The translations under genes were made by a program, and so were the position numbers. Under the pieces are notes generated by a model that was not told where the DNA came from, made no database searches, and saw nothing but the letters and a program-made list of their open reading frames with translations. From NCBI GenBank assembly GCA_013112575.1, contig JABFGG010000002.1, positions 310,001 to 374,000 of the forward strand: a stretch of DNA of 64,000 nt. The letters are read 5' to 3'. The DNA is from Chloroflexota bacterium. Lineage in GTDB: Bacteria > Chloroflexota > Anaerolineae > Anaerolineales > UBA11579. This document shows positions 43,560-52,501 of the stretch, one piece after another (the stretch's first letter is position 1; each line of letters opens with the position of its first letter).

Positions 43560-44735
43560 CTATAGGTCACTAAAGCGGGCCTCCTCGGTAGAAATATCGC
43601 CGCGTGAACGCCAGGCAAAGCGTGAGCTGTATTTATTTTGTTTGCCTTCCACTACGTCGGCAGCCAGTTTTCCGAGCATGGGGGCGAATTTGAAACCGTG
43701 CCCACTGCCGCCTGTGCTTAGCATTAGCCCTTCGCGTTGCGGGTCGAAATCAATATAGAAGTTGCCATCCCAGGTGTCACAATACAAGCACAGTCGGTCA
43801 GCGACTTTGGGGGCATCAACCAGGCCGGGGAAGGTATGTGCAAAGAAATCGCGGAACTTGGCTTCCTGGTCGGCAGGTACTCTACGTTCCCCGAATGGAT
43901 CAACGCTCCAGCCTGGACCGTGGTTGGCTAGCTTCAGGATACCGTCGTCTTTTGCAGGAAAGCCATACCAACCAGTGCGCCCGACATCGGCGGCCCATAC
44001 GGGGAATTGAGGCGGCTGATAGTCTTGATGATTGTCTGGTTTGAAGTGGATCACCGGTTGTCCGACGGTCCACATTAAATCCTGTAAATGAGGCAATAGT
44101 GCTGGTGTCCAGGCTCCCGCAGCAGCGATCACTATATCTGCTTTGTGATCTTCGCCGTTAGTAGTGCGGATCCCGGAAACTTTAGAGCTATTTTCCAATA
44201 AGTGCTGGAAAGCTGCCCCTTCGTGTAGCTCTACACCAGCTTTTTCACATTCTTTGATGAGTAATTGGACAACACGGCCACTAGGTGCCCAGCCACCGCG
44301 TGGATTGAAGTAGCCATCGGGGTAATTCTTGGCGTTCCAGGCAGGGAAGCGTTCCTCCAAAGACCCTTTATTCAAGCGTTCGGCGGGCTGTCCTCGTTTT
44401 TGTAATAGCTCGAAACTATCATGCTCCAAGCCGCCTGGCACCATGGGATCACGTGAGAGCATCAAGTAACCGGTTTGGTGAAAAACTGTCTCACCCAACT
44501 CTTCATTCCATTGATCCCAGCCTGCAAAAGCTTCTTCCATCAATTCCATATACAGTTCGTCTTTGCCATAATCCATGCGTAAGACTTTGCTGATATCTGT
44601 TGATGAAGCATCAGGATGAGGCAGTGGCCCAGGGTCGAAGAGCTTGACCTTGTGGCCGCGTTGTTGTAATTCCAGGGCAGCGGTCACGCCAAAAATGCCA
44701 GCCCCGACAATGATGATCGATTTGTTATCAGACAT
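43560..44735 (-). CDS. FAD-dependent oxidoreductase, sarcosine/N-methyl-amino-acid oxidase-like
   Basis: 391 aa from ATG 44735, with GAGGTG 5-6 nt upstream. FAD motif IIIVGAGIFGVTAALELQQRGHKVKLFD, the DAO-type core ADIVIAAAGAW, and the C-terminal LCLYCDTWDGNFYIDFDPQ and STGGSGHGFKFAPMLGKLAADV correspond to monomeric sarcosine oxidase and N-methyl-tryptophan oxidase. These oxidise secondary amino acids with oxygen. Flavin attachment cysteine can be at the LCLYC position; whether it is covalent is unclear. The neighbouring opine-dehydrogenase-type genes also act on secondary amines, so a shared catabolic theme is possible. Confidence 0.88.
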   Translation of the reverse strand: MSDNKSIIIVGAGIFGVTAALELQQRGHKVKLFDPGPLPHPDASSTDISKVLRMDYGKDELYMELMEEAFAGWDQWNEELGETVFHQTGYLMLSRDPMVPGGLEHDSFELLQKRGQPAERLNKGSLEERFPAWNAKNYPDGYFNPRGGWAPSGRVVQLLIKECEKAGVELHEGAAFQHLLENSSKVSGIRTTNGEDHKADIVIAAAGAWTPALLPHLQDLMWTVGQPVIHFKPDNHQDYQPPQFPVWAADVGRTGWYGFPAKDDGILKLANHGPGWSVDPFGERRVPADQEAKFRDFFAHTFPGLVDAPKVADRLCLYCDTWDGNFYIDFDPQREGLMLSTGGSGHGFKFAPMLGKLAADVVEGKQNKYSSRFAWRSRGDISTEEARFSDL

Positions 44736-44803
44736 ATATACACCTCGCACATTATGGGTGTGCGGATGTAATTATAGTGGTGAAAAAGAGCTTAAAAGGG
44801 TTG

Positions 44804-45295
44804 CTATCTGGCAGCCCGTGCCGCTACAGCACTGGCAATGAGTACACTGAACCAGCTGGAAACCCCATACCAGAGGAGTACTTGTAATCCGCTGATTTCC
44901 TGTATAAGGATAGGTATCAGGCTGGTGATAACAGCTACCGAAGCGGCAGTCCCGCCATTGCTGGGGCGCATGCGCCTATCGAGCTGAGTTGCAATGAAGC
45001 GGAGGGTGGCCCCCGAAACAATACCGATAACTAGTGCAAAGATGATGGGCCTGATCAAGGCCCAGAAGTTGAAATAGATTAAACTGCGCAAGAGGGTGCT
45101 GATGCTGAGGGCCATCAGGACGGGGTCGTTGATCTTATGTCCCAGATCCGTGAACCCAATGATCTCTCCCGCTATAGCAGCAATAGCTCCAATGCCGATG
45201 CCCACCAGCAAACATATAGAAGGGCGTCCATTTTGAGAAAGAAGGCCAGACGGACAGGCGTCTGGCCTTGTATCAATGATTTGTGATGCGGACAT
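44804..45295 (-). CDS. Membrane protein, four helices
   Basis: 163 aa as the frame stands. Hydrophobic helices lie at about residues 28-50, 56-72, 78-100 and 118-155. The segment LDRRMRPSNGGTAASVAV links the third and fourth. The first ~25 residues are hydrophilic and contain the terminator hairpin of the upstream gene (45242-45269) in their coding sequence, so the true start is perhaps at the TTG/GTG codons near residue 28. No ribosome site is clear for either. Family not recognised. It follows the second DUF3179 selenoprotein gene on the same strand. Confidence 0.65.
   Translation of the reverse strand: MSASQIIDTRPDACPSGLLSQNGRPSICLLVGIGIGAIAAIAGEIIGFTDLGHKINDPVLMALSISTLLRSLIYFNFWALIRPIIFALVIGIVSGATLRFIATQLDRRMRPSNGGTAASVAVITSLIPILIQEISGLQVLLWYGVSSWFSVLIASAVAARAAR
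45236..45269 (-). terminator. Terminator-like hairpin after DUF3179 gene 2
   Basis: AAGGCCAGACG (45242-45252) and CGTCTGGCCTT (45259-45269) are perfect 11-nt arms with a 6-nt loop; the minus strand continues CTTTCTC. It is inside the annotated 5' end of the 44804 gene. Confidence 0.7.
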
Positions 45296-45330
45296 ATTGT
45301 TGAGACTTGCCTGGTAGGAGTTTTCTTTAC

Positions 45331-46407
45331 CTAAGGGGCCAGCTCATCCAGACCATACACTCCCGTAGTAGGGTGCAGGTCTTTCCAGCCGAACCAGAAG
45401 GAATGGGTCGATTTAATGCGTTCGAGCTGGCTACCCGCCAGAGGTCCTTCTAGCGCCTCGCCGGTCAATCCGTCCCAGCTTGTACCCGTCTCCTGATCCA
45501 CAAGTCCAAGGTTGCCACTAAGGTCAAAGGTCAAAGTCTCTCCGTCGACAATGCGGCTAAAGGCCACTCCTGACCCGGTATCTGCATCGAATACAACCAA
45601 CACAGGTGTCTCTCCGAGGGTATCGTTAACTACGGGCTCATCGTTGAGCACGCCAAATGGGTAGGCCTTGGTATCGCCATCGTTTTCTACACCGATCACA
45701 AATTCCTTGATGTACAAACGATCATCTGAATAAGTTTCCCCGATCACCCCTGTGCGGTTTGAGGCGTAATAACTATCGTAAGAGTCGCGATCACCAAAGT
45801 AGCCTTTACGCAATGCCTGAGTATCTGGATGGCGAGCTTTCCAGTCTTCCCAGGTGGTCATCCAGGATGGCAGGAATTCAAGCTCGGTGCCTTTGAGTTC
45901 GCCTTCCACGGCCTTGCCAAGCAGCTGGCTCCATAGGGTTCCTGTCTGGCGGTCGTACATCACCAGCACATTGCGGATCAATTTGCCGCTAACCCCAAAA
46001 GTATATTCTTCGCCTTCGATCTCGCGGGAATACACGATTCCCGTAAAGCAAAGCGGTCACCATGTGACCGAGATCTTGCGGCCTCCTACGGTGTCGTTAA
46101 CGATCTCGTGGCCAGAGAGAAAACTGACGGAGTAGGCGCGAGCATCACCATTAAACTCTACACCCATTACCAGTTCCTCGGGAGCATATTCCTCATCGGC
46201 TTCAGAGGCACTCAAGAATCTGGGGTTATCAATGGCTGGAATGGCATCGCGGGGCAATAGCGTTACGATCTCGTAATCTTCTTCTTCGATGCCATCCACG
46301 CTTGCAGGGGATGCATCTTCCAGACTGCTTTGCGTTGAACCGGAACAGGCTGCCAGGAAAAAGAGCAATATAGAACTACCAAGAACAAGTTTAAAAGCAG
46401 ATTGCAT
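45331..46407 (-). CDS. DUF3179 lipoprotein, selenoprotein candidate with in-frame UGA (Sec117)
   Basis: A 358-aa protein if TGA 46059-46057 is selenocysteine 117. Start ATG 46407 has GGGAG 5 nt upstream; the ATG at 46419 does not. Lipoprotein signal FKLVLGSSILLFFLAAC, then the DUF3179 core: FLSASEADEEYAPEELVMGV, ARAYSVSFLSGHEIVNDTVGG, ISVTW-U-PLCFTGIVYSREIEGEEYTFGVSG and RQTGTLWSQLLGKAVEGEL. C-terminal segments QETGTSWDGLTGEALEG and SHSFWFGWKDLHP follow. It is paralogous to the 35667 gene yet far diverged, and the UGA falls at the same alignment column of the UxxC site. The hairpin also lies 13 nt downstream. It sits beside the opine-dehydrogenase operon (89 nt after its last gene). Confidence 0.86.
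46025..46043 (-). promoter_or_regulatory. SECIS-like hairpin after UGA of DUF3179 gene 2
   Basis: On the minus strand, 13 nt after TGA: CGGGAAT (46043-46037), loop CGTGT, ATTCCCG (46031-46025), seven perfect pairs. Distance to UGA equals that in gene 1, and both loops centre on CGTG although the stem bases differ in a compensating way. Confidence 0.7.
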
Positions 46408-46496
46408 GCGCGCTCCCATATAGCTAATTAACGATATCTACGCCACCTTTGACTGTGTGCCGGTAAGGCTTCTTACATTAGGGGAAAATGGGAATG

Positions 46497-47603
46497 CTAC
46501 TGATTGACGAAATCCTGGATTTGCTGCACAGACATACCTGCCAAACCAAGCGTCTCAACAGTGCGCCCCGTCTTGCGGTAGTCTGTTTGATTGACCACGC
46601 TGGCCATTGTGATGGCCGCGTCCATCATAGGTGTTGCGCTGCCAAGCATCTTTGCTAAAGACACGTAAGGCACGAGGCCATAGGGGATGTCTTCGGAAAG
46701 CATGCGGTTTTCGCTGGACTTAGGTCCCAATGCAGCAGAGTGTACAGGGGACTCGCTGAATAGACTGTAAAGGCTGTCGCCGTTCATTCCCTGATGGCCA
46801 TAAAAGCGGTGTAGTGTTTCCGTGGCGCTGATCTCTGGCAAGCCAAAGGCTGTAAGTAGGGCAAGCCGTTCATTGTCCATCTGGTCAGCGATATGACCTG
46901 CTCCCTGCGTGTAGCCATCTTTGTAAAAATACCATTCGGGCACACGTTGGCTCTCAATAAAACCAACGTTGGTCAGCATAGCTGCAGGATGCACGATGGG
47001 GTTGAGATTGTTTAAGCTGGTTTCCATCACATTGGCGACCGCAACGAACTGGGGATAGGCTTCGTTCAGTACCGCAAGTACATCATCAGTTCTGCTGGCG
47101 GGGAAGGCCGCTAAAGGCAGATATTGTTTCAATCCTCTTGCCCAGATGCCATTCGTGCCTTCTTTTTTTGCGGCGAACATGAGCGAAGTTGTTTCGGCAA
47201 TAGTGACATCTTTAGTGCCACCATTTGCCAGCAGCTCCTGGCGAAATTCGAGGACGCCCCCGAAATTTCCAGGAATCAGGACAACAATTTGCTCAGGCTT
47301 CAAATAAGGAGCACAGACCCTGGCAATCTCGCGGTGGCCCATTGAGGGTACGATCACCAAAATCACGTCTGCGCCATCCAGCGTTTTTTCTATATCTGAT
47401 GAAACCAGCGTGGGCATGGCCAAGCCTTCCCCTGCGATACCGCGCAAAGCTATCCCATCATTTTCAAGAATAGGTTCAATTGTTGCAGCAAATTCTGCTA
47501 ACTCGAACAGGCGCACTTCATAGCCGCGCAAGGTCAAATCGGCAGCGGTCACAAAACCGCCGTTGCCGGCGCCCAAAATAGCAAAAACTGGTTTTTTACT
47601 CAA
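46497..47603 (-). CDS. Opine/octopine dehydrogenase family protein, copy 1
   Basis: 368 aa. N-terminal Rossmann motif ILGAGNGGFVTAADLTLRG, then the C-terminal all-helical domain with NLNPIVHPAAMLTNVG and LHRFYGHQ. Opine dehydrogenases reduce the imine formed from an amino acid and an alpha-keto acid. The family motif around NxxxH (NPIVHPA) is present. It begins one codon overlap after a paralogue (4-nt overlap at 47600-47603). With an enolase-superfamily enzyme gene upstream it forms a three-gene operon. Substrates are unknown; a secondary amino acid such as an opine or an N-substituted dipeptide is plausible. Confidence 0.85.
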   Translation of the reverse strand: MSKKPVFAILGAGNGGFVTAADLTLRGYEVRLFELAEFAATIEPILENDGIALRGIAGEGLAMPTLVSSDIEKTLDGADVILVIVPSMGHREIARVCAPYLKPEQIVVLIPGNFGGVLEFRQELLANGGTKDVTIAETTSLMFAAKKEGTNGIWARGLKQYLPLAAFPASRTDDVLAVLNEAYPQFVAVANVMETSLNNLNPIVHPAAMLTNVGFIESQRVPEWYFYKDGYTQGAGHIADQMDNERLALLTAFGLPEISATETLHRFYGHQGMNGDSLYSLFSESPVHSAALGPKSSENRMLSEDIPYGLVPYVSLAKMLGSATPMMDAAITMASVVNQTDYRKTGRTVETLGLAGMSVQQIQDFVNQ

Positions 47604-48748
47604 ACATCAACTCCTAAGTTCGCGAGGCTGGCGCGTATTTCATTCCCCATTTTGTCTGCCGAGCGGCCGCTATCGCGAAAATCTGCCCCCAATAAATCAC
47701 ATGCTTCATTGATGAACATCGTCACCGTAGGTGTGGGCACGCCCAGCACTGCTGCCATCCCTTCAAGGGGAACCATGCCGTACGGAATATCTTCTTCCAA
47801 TAGCCGTACATTAAAGCTGGTGGGCCCTGGCACGGCTTCCAGGTGTATCTCGCCAGCTTTGGAGCGCATACGCGATTGGAACCATGAATAGATATTGTTC
47901 ACCGTTGCTCCATCAAAGGGTGGATAGGCTTTGATCAGGAATTCGTAGATGGGGATCATATCCAGGCCACAGGCTTTGGCGATTGCCAGGCGTTCTGCAT
48001 CAACGGCATCCATGAGTGCACCTACTTCCTCTGATACACCATCAGCGTATAAGCGCCAGGGCTTTCCTTTGCGCACGTAGTCCTGGTTACGTAACACCAC
48101 AACCGGATGCACAACCATATTTGCTCCGGATAGACCGGTTTGGATGACATCCGGCAGGATGGTCAGATATGGATAAACTCTCAATAGCCAGCTTCTTATG
48201 TCAGGATCAAGTTGGTCAGCAGGTGCAAAAGCGGCATCAAGTGCGTTCTTTACACCCCGTACCCACACGCGCCCTTGTTGTTCGTCATCGAGCTTGGTGG
48301 CATAAGGAAGGATATTGAATTCACCCACGACCGGAAGGTCAGTGCAGCCTCCAGCTTTGAGTGAGGCTCTCATCTCCCAGGAGGAACCCAACGTGCCGGA
48401 ACCGATCATGATAGTCTGGTTAGGCTGGATGGTGGCTCCCAGTGCCCGCCCGATGTGATGGATGGCTGGTTGGGTGCCTGCCATGACGATGAAGTCGGCA
48501 CCTTCAATAGCTTCAACGGGGTCACCAGTAACAAGTGCTAATTGCAGCTCGTGGCCTGCTTCCGTGCCGATCTTGCCGCGCGCAAAGATCCGGTTGTCAT
48601 TGGCGCGGATGGGGTCGAGGCGCTCAGGGCTACGGTTGTACAACGTGACTTCTTCAACACCAGCTTCCAGGAAATGAGCCGCAAAAGTAATACCCCCATT
48701 CCCCGCACTCAATACTGCCACTCGATTGACCGGACTCTTCTTCATCAT
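47600..48748 (-). CDS. Opine/octopine dehydrogenase family protein, copy 2
   Basis: 382 aa. Rossmann motif VLSAGNGGITFAAHFLEAG, with the Ser of SAGNGG replacing the Gly seen in copy 1. The C-terminal domain has GANMVVHPVVVLRNQ and IYEFLIKAYPPFDG. It shares the C-terminal fold with copy 1, ending LLGADFRDSGRSADKMG versus DYRKTGRTVETLG, but sequence similarity is modest, so the two probably act on different substrates or form a heteromer. It is 15 nt after the enolase-superfamily gene. Confidence 0.85.
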   Translation of the reverse strand: MMKKSPVNRVAVLSAGNGGITFAAHFLEAGVEEVTLYNRSPERLDPIRANDNRIFARGKIGTEAGHELQLALVTGDPVEAIEGADFIVMAGTQPAIHHIGRALGATIQPNQTIMIGSGTLGSSWEMRASLKAGGCTDLPVVGEFNILPYATKLDDEQQGRVWVRGVKNALDAAFAPADQLDPDIRSWLLRVYPYLTILPDVIQTGLSGANMVVHPVVVLRNQDYVRKGKPWRLYADGVSEEVGALMDAVDAERLAIAKACGLDMIPIYEFLIKAYPPFDGATVNNIYSWFQSRMRSKAGEIHLEAVPGPTSFNVRLLEEDIPYGMVPLEGMAAVLGVPTPTVTMFINEACDLLGADFRDSGRSADKMGNEIRASLANLGVDV

Positions 48749-48763
48749 CTGCCTCCTTCTAGT

Positions 48764-49894
48764 CTACTCCTTCACCCAAAAATGACCCACCTGATACCTT
48801 TCCATTTTGTCTTCATCCAACTCAACACCCAGGCCAATTCGGTCTTGGGGTACGACTATCTCCCCACCTTCGTAATGTGCGGGCTCTTTAAGAATATCAT
48901 CCTTTAGGCGACGGACGGAATTGAGGGCGTGGCCGATCTCAAAAAGCCTGGGTGTGGAAGCTGCAAAATGTAAACCGGACATCACACTGACACCCATCTC
49001 GATCATCGAATTGATGAAGAATTTTCCGCCAGTGGTTTGCACCATAGAGGCGATTTTCTTGGACGGCGAAAGCCCCCCGTGCTTTGTAGTTTTGATGCTG
49101 AAGAAATCTGCTGCTTTTGCATTGATTATGTCCAGTGCATCTTGTGGGCTGGAGAGGCTTTCGTCTGCGCCGATGGGGATGTTAACTGCCCGCACAACTT
49201 CAGCCATGCCCGCCAGGTCGTGTTTTGGGACTGGCTGCTCGACCATGGCTACTCCATAATTTTCTAACTCTTGAATCGTGCTGACTGCTGTGCCCACATT
49301 CCAACCCTGGTTGGCATCACAACGTATATGGATATCATCGCCAATGGCTTTGCGCACGGCTGCTACCCGGTCAACATCTTCTTTGGGATCGAGCAGGCCT
49401 AACTTCAAGCCGATAGTTCCGTAACCTTCTTCCACTTTCGCAACTGCATCTGCGGCATTGTTCTCTGGTGTATCACTGCCCAGGGACCACATTACAGGAA
49501 TGCGCTCATTCACCAAGCCGCCAAGCAGTTGGTATACAGGCGCATTAAATGACTTGCCTATTAAGTCGTGGCAGGCCAGATCGATGGCTGCTTTGGCGAA
49601 TGGATTGCCTACGGTGACTGCTGCCATGCGTGCGTGAATATTTTCGATCTGGCGCGGTTCCATACCCAACACGGCTGGCCCCAGGTGATGTTGCAGCATC
49701 GTCATCACAGTTTGTTGGCTTTCGCCAGTAAACATCAAGGCCGGGTCACTCTCCCCAATCCCAATCAGCCCTTCGTCGGTATGCATCTCCACGATGACAG
49801 ATTGGGTGCTTTCCACCGTTCCAAGCACGGCAATGTGATAGGGCTTCAGGAGCGGGATGTTTACAGCGGTTACTTTAAGGGCGTTGATCTTCAT
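48764..49894 (-). CDS. Mandelate racemase / muconate lactonizing enzyme superfamily protein
   Basis: 376-aa enolase-superfamily enzyme. Acid/base features visible: TIGLKLG (Lys of the K-x-K site, first Lys replaced by Gly), metal ligands in RCDANQGW (Asp), MVEQPVP (Glu) and GADES (Asp), and the opposite Lys in SIKTTKHGG. The LLGG-type tail of the first domain (YQLLGGLVNERIPV) is present. Enzymes of this subgroup include muconate cycloisomerase, N-acylamino-acid racemase and dipeptide epimerase. With two opine-dehydrogenase-like genes directly downstream, an N-substituted amino acid or dipeptide substrate is most plausible. First gene of its operon. Confidence 0.88.
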   Translation of the reverse strand: MKINALKVTAVNIPLLKPYHIAVLGTVESTQSVIVEMHTDEGLIGIGESDPALMFTGESQQTVMTMLQHHLGPAVLGMEPRQIENIHARMAAVTVGNPFAKAAIDLACHDLIGKSFNAPVYQLLGGLVNERIPVMWSLGSDTPENNAADAVAKVEEGYGTIGLKLGLLDPKEDVDRVAAVRKAIGDDIHIRCDANQGWNVGTAVSTIQELENYGVAMVEQPVPKHDLAGMAEVVRAVNIPIGADESLSSPQDALDIINAKAADFFSIKTTKHGGLSPSKKIASMVQTTGGKFFINSMIEMGVSVMSGLHFAASTPRLFEIGHALNSVRRLKDDILKEPAHYEGGEIVVPQDRIGLGVELDEDKMERYQVGHFWVKE

Positions 49895-50000
49895 GGTAAT
49901 TGAGCGGGATTATATCAAAGCGATTTCAGCCTATCTTCTAATATAGGTTTTATGGCATTTTGCCCCTTAGTCTGTTACACTTGACTTATTGAACAACTCG

Positions 50001-50026
50001 CTCCGGCCAGTGGTCGGGGTTTTTTT
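50001..50026 (+). terminator. Terminator-like hairpin in the typA leader
   Basis: CTCCGGCC (50001-50008), loop AGT, GGTCGGGG (50012-50019) with two G-U pairs, followed by TTTTTTT. It ends 15 nt before the typA start, so it must be read through for typA to be made from upstream promoters. A TGTTACACT extended -10 lies just ahead (~49973-49981). Confidence 0.65.
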
Positions 50027-50041
50027 GTGGAGTATTGCAGT

Positions 50042-51895
50042 ATGAAGACCAAGCGCAACGATTTGCGCAATATTGCCATCATCGCTCACGTTGACCATGG
50101 TAAAACGACTCTTGTGGATGGCCTCTTGCGCCAGGCCAAAGTGTTTCGTGAAAACCAACAGGTAGCTGAGCGAGTGATGGATTCGAACGATCTTGAACGT
50201 GAGCGCGGCATTACCATTCTGGCGAAGAACACGGCGGTTCATGTACCAGACCCCGAAACGGGAGACCAGGTCAAGATCAACATCGTGGACACACCCGGCC
50301 ATGCTGATTTTGGTGGCGAGGTTGAGCGTGTGCTCAATATGGTAGATGGCGTTTTGTTGTTGGTGGATGCCGCCGAAGGGCCGCGCCCCCAGACGCGTTT
50401 TGTGCTTAAGAAAGCCTTGGAGTTGGGCCATCGGGCTATCGTGGTTATCAACAAGGTGGATCGTAGAGATGCCGACACAGACCGCGTTTTGAATGAAACC
50501 TTTGATTTGTTCATTGAGTTAGGGGCCACCGACGAACAGGCTGATTTTCCGGTGGTGTATGCCGTTGCCACCAAACATCAGGCAGGCTTGACGCCAGATG
50601 TCGGTGATGACTTGCAACCTCTTTTCCATAGCATTCTAAAAGAAATTCCTGTCCCTGAAGTAGATGGGGATGCACCTTTGCAAATGCTGGTCACCAACCT
50701 GGACTACGATAATTACCGTGGCCTGACGGCCATAGGGCGAATATTCGCAGGCAAAATGCAAGTGGGTCAAACTGTTGCCCGATTGACATTGGAAGGTGAA
50801 AACCTGCCAGAAACTCTGCGTTACCTTTATGTGCAGGATGGCCTGCAGCGTGTGGAAGTGGATGAGGCTTTTGCTGGTGACATTGTTGCCATTGCTGGCC
50901 TTGAGAACATTGCGATTGGTGAAACGCTGGCCGACCCGGAACAGCCGGTAGCATTGCCTGGTATCCGCGTGGAAGAGCCAACTGTGCGCATGGCATTTGG
51001 TGTGAACACCTCGCCCTTCGCCGGGAAAGAAGGGAAATGGGGAACCTCGCGTCGCATCCGTGAACGCCTGTACAATGAGCTCAAGAACAATGTGGCACTA
51101 CGTGTGGAAGAAACTGATAGTGCTGACACTTTTATGGTGTCCGGGCGCGGCGAGTTGCATCTGGCCATCCTGATCGAAACCATGCGTCGTGAAGGTTACG
51201 AGTTCCAGGTTTCACGCCCTGAAGTCATTTTTCGTGAAGATGAGAACGGCAAACGCAGCGAACCCTTTGAAGAAGTTCACATCGAAACACCTAAAGAAAC
51301 TGTCGGGACAATTGTAGAAATGCTATCCAAGCGGCGCGGTGAATTACTAAATATGGTCGAGAGTGGTAGCAATACAACCAGCCTTGCCTTTGTGGTTCCC
51401 ACCCGTGGCATGCTTGGTTTCCGTTACCAGTTCCTGACGGCTACCCGCGGCATGGGCGTGATGAACACAATCTTTCATGGTTACAAGCCTGCTGTTGGGC
51501 AGATTTCTTCCCGGTCGCGTGGCTCACTGGTGGCCTGGGAAAATGGCCCGGCCACGACCTTTGGCCTCAAAAACGCCGAAGAGCGCGGTACTCTGTTCTT
51601 TGGGGCAGGCACTGAGGTGTATGGTGGTATGGTGGTGGGTGAAAACCAGCGCCCAGACGACCTGGACGTGAATGTGTGCAAGACCAAACATCTGACTAAT
51701 ATGCGCAACCAAATCAAGGATATTGAAGTGCGCCTCTCGCCCCCCAGAGATATGAGTCTGGATGAGTGTATCGAATACTTGTCGGATGATGAGTTGCTGG
51801 AAGTTACCCCCGAAAGCCTGCGCATTCGCAAACGCATCCTCGATCACACCAAACGTGGACGCGAAAGCAAACGCGCTAGAACAGTCAACGCATAA
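50042..51895 (+). CDS. typA: GTP-binding protein TypA/BipA
   Basis: 617-aa translational GTPase that acts on ribosomes in stress and in large-subunit assembly. From ATG 50042 (GTGGAG 10 nt upstream); the frame extends to 50027 without need. G1 AHVDHGKTT (residues ~15-23), switch RGITI, G3 [10 protein letters not shown]4 NKVD. Domain II, the EF-G-like domain III/V ([21 protein letters not shown]) and the TypA-specific C-terminal domain ([41 protein letters not shown]) follow in order. Full length and all motifs intact. A terminator-like hairpin lies in the leader. Confidence 0.97.
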   Translation: MKTKRNDLRNIAIIAHVDHGKTTLVDGLLRQAKVFRENQQVAERVMDSNDLERERGITILAKNTAVHVPDPETGDQVKINIVDTPGHADFGGEVERVLNMVDGVLLLVDAAEGPRPQTRFVLKKALELGHRAIVVINKVDRRDADTDRVLNETFDLFIELGATDEQADFPVVYAVATKHQAGLTPDVGDDLQPLFHSILKEIPVPEVDGDAPLQMLVTNLDYDNYRGLTAIGRIFAGKMQVGQTVARLTLEGENLPETLRYLYVQDGLQRVEVDEAFAGDIVAIAGLENIAIGETLADPEQPVALPGIRVEEPTVRMAFGVNTSPFAGKEGKWGTSRRIRERLYNELKNNVALRVEETDSADTFMVSGRGELHLAILIETMRREGYEFQVSRPEVIFREDENGKRSEPFEEVHIETPKETVGTIVEMLSKRRGELLNMVESGSNTTSLAFVVPTRGMLGFRYQFLTATRGMGVMNTIFHGYKPAVGQISSRSRGSLVAWENGPATTFGLKNAEERGTLFFGAGTEVYGGMVVGENQRPDDLDVNVCKTKHLTNMRNQIKDIEVRLSPPRDMSLDECIEYLSDDELLEVTPESLRIRKRILDHTKRGRESKRARTVNA

Positions 51896-51920
51896 CTCAA
51901 AAGTAATACCAATTTAAAAA

Positions 51921-51954
51921 AATAAAGCCATGGCTAGCTAGCTGTGGCCTTATT
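51921..51954. terminator. Bidirectional terminator between typA and DUF1684
   Basis: AATAAAGCCA (51921-51930) and TGGCCTTATT (51945-51954) form a stem with one mismatch around a 14-nt centre. Flanking A/T runs on both sides suit termination of both converging genes. Confidence 0.65.
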
Positions 51955-51974
51955 CTACTTGACTAGGTTTCCGC

Positions 51975-52478
51975 CTAGTTAAAATTCTTCTCGCCAGCTT
52001 TGATGGCAACCTTCACACGATTCTCGGCTGGGGGTAACGGACAGGACCACATCTCATTGTAGGCGCAGTAGGGATTGTAGCCCATATTGAAATCGATGAG
52101 GAATTTGCCATTGGGCAAAACTGTGGGGTCCAGATAGCGCCCAGCGCCATACGTCGCTTCGCCAGCCTGGGAGTCAACGTAGGGCAGGAAAAAGCCATGC
52201 TGGCTGGCGTATAGCGTCAATTCAGCTTCTTCGCCATCCACTTCAAATTTGAAGCGCCCATAACGTTTGTATGTTTGCATATCGCCTGTCGAGGTCTGCA
52301 TCTGGATGTCTTTTTGTTCTTCAAACGGCTGCACTTCGATCTCCAGGCGCAGATCGGGATTCTCCTCGAAGTAGTTGAGGCTCTCAAAGCTGGCGCGCTG
52401 TTCAGGGGTCAGGGGGCCGTTTGGGTCCGTGGCAAAGAGCTCGTCTTTGGAATGTCTGAATTGTTCTAGTTCGGTCAT
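51975..52478 (-). CDS. DUF1684 family protein
   Basis: 167 aa. The family marks are visible: SKDELFATDPNGPLTPEQRASF near the N-terminus, then AELTLYAS, AGRYLDPTVLPNGKFLIDFNMGYNPYCAYNEMWSCPLPPAENRVKVAI. The block RYLD...DFNxxYNPYCAYxxxWxCPLPPxEN is diagnostic. Function of DUF1684 is not settled. No signal peptide. Lies 23 nt after the DsbA-like gene in the same direction. Convergent with typA. Confidence 0.93.
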   Translation of the reverse strand: MTELEQFRHSKDELFATDPNGPLTPEQRASFESLNYFEENPDLRLEIEVQPFEEQKDIQMQTSTGDMQTYKRYGRFKFEVDGEEAELTLYASQHGFFLPYVDSQAGEATYGAGRYLDPTVLPNGKFLIDFNMGYNPYCAYNEMWSCPLPPAENRVKVAIKAGEKNFN

Positions 52479-52501
52479 GTTTTACTCCATACACCAATAT
52501 A

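Noticed and set aside
35667..46407. UGA read as tryptophan throughout (alternative genetic code)
   Set aside because: Several intact genes end in TGA (patatin 3198, rlmI-like 9857), and only three UGAs are internal, all at redox sites followed by hairpins.
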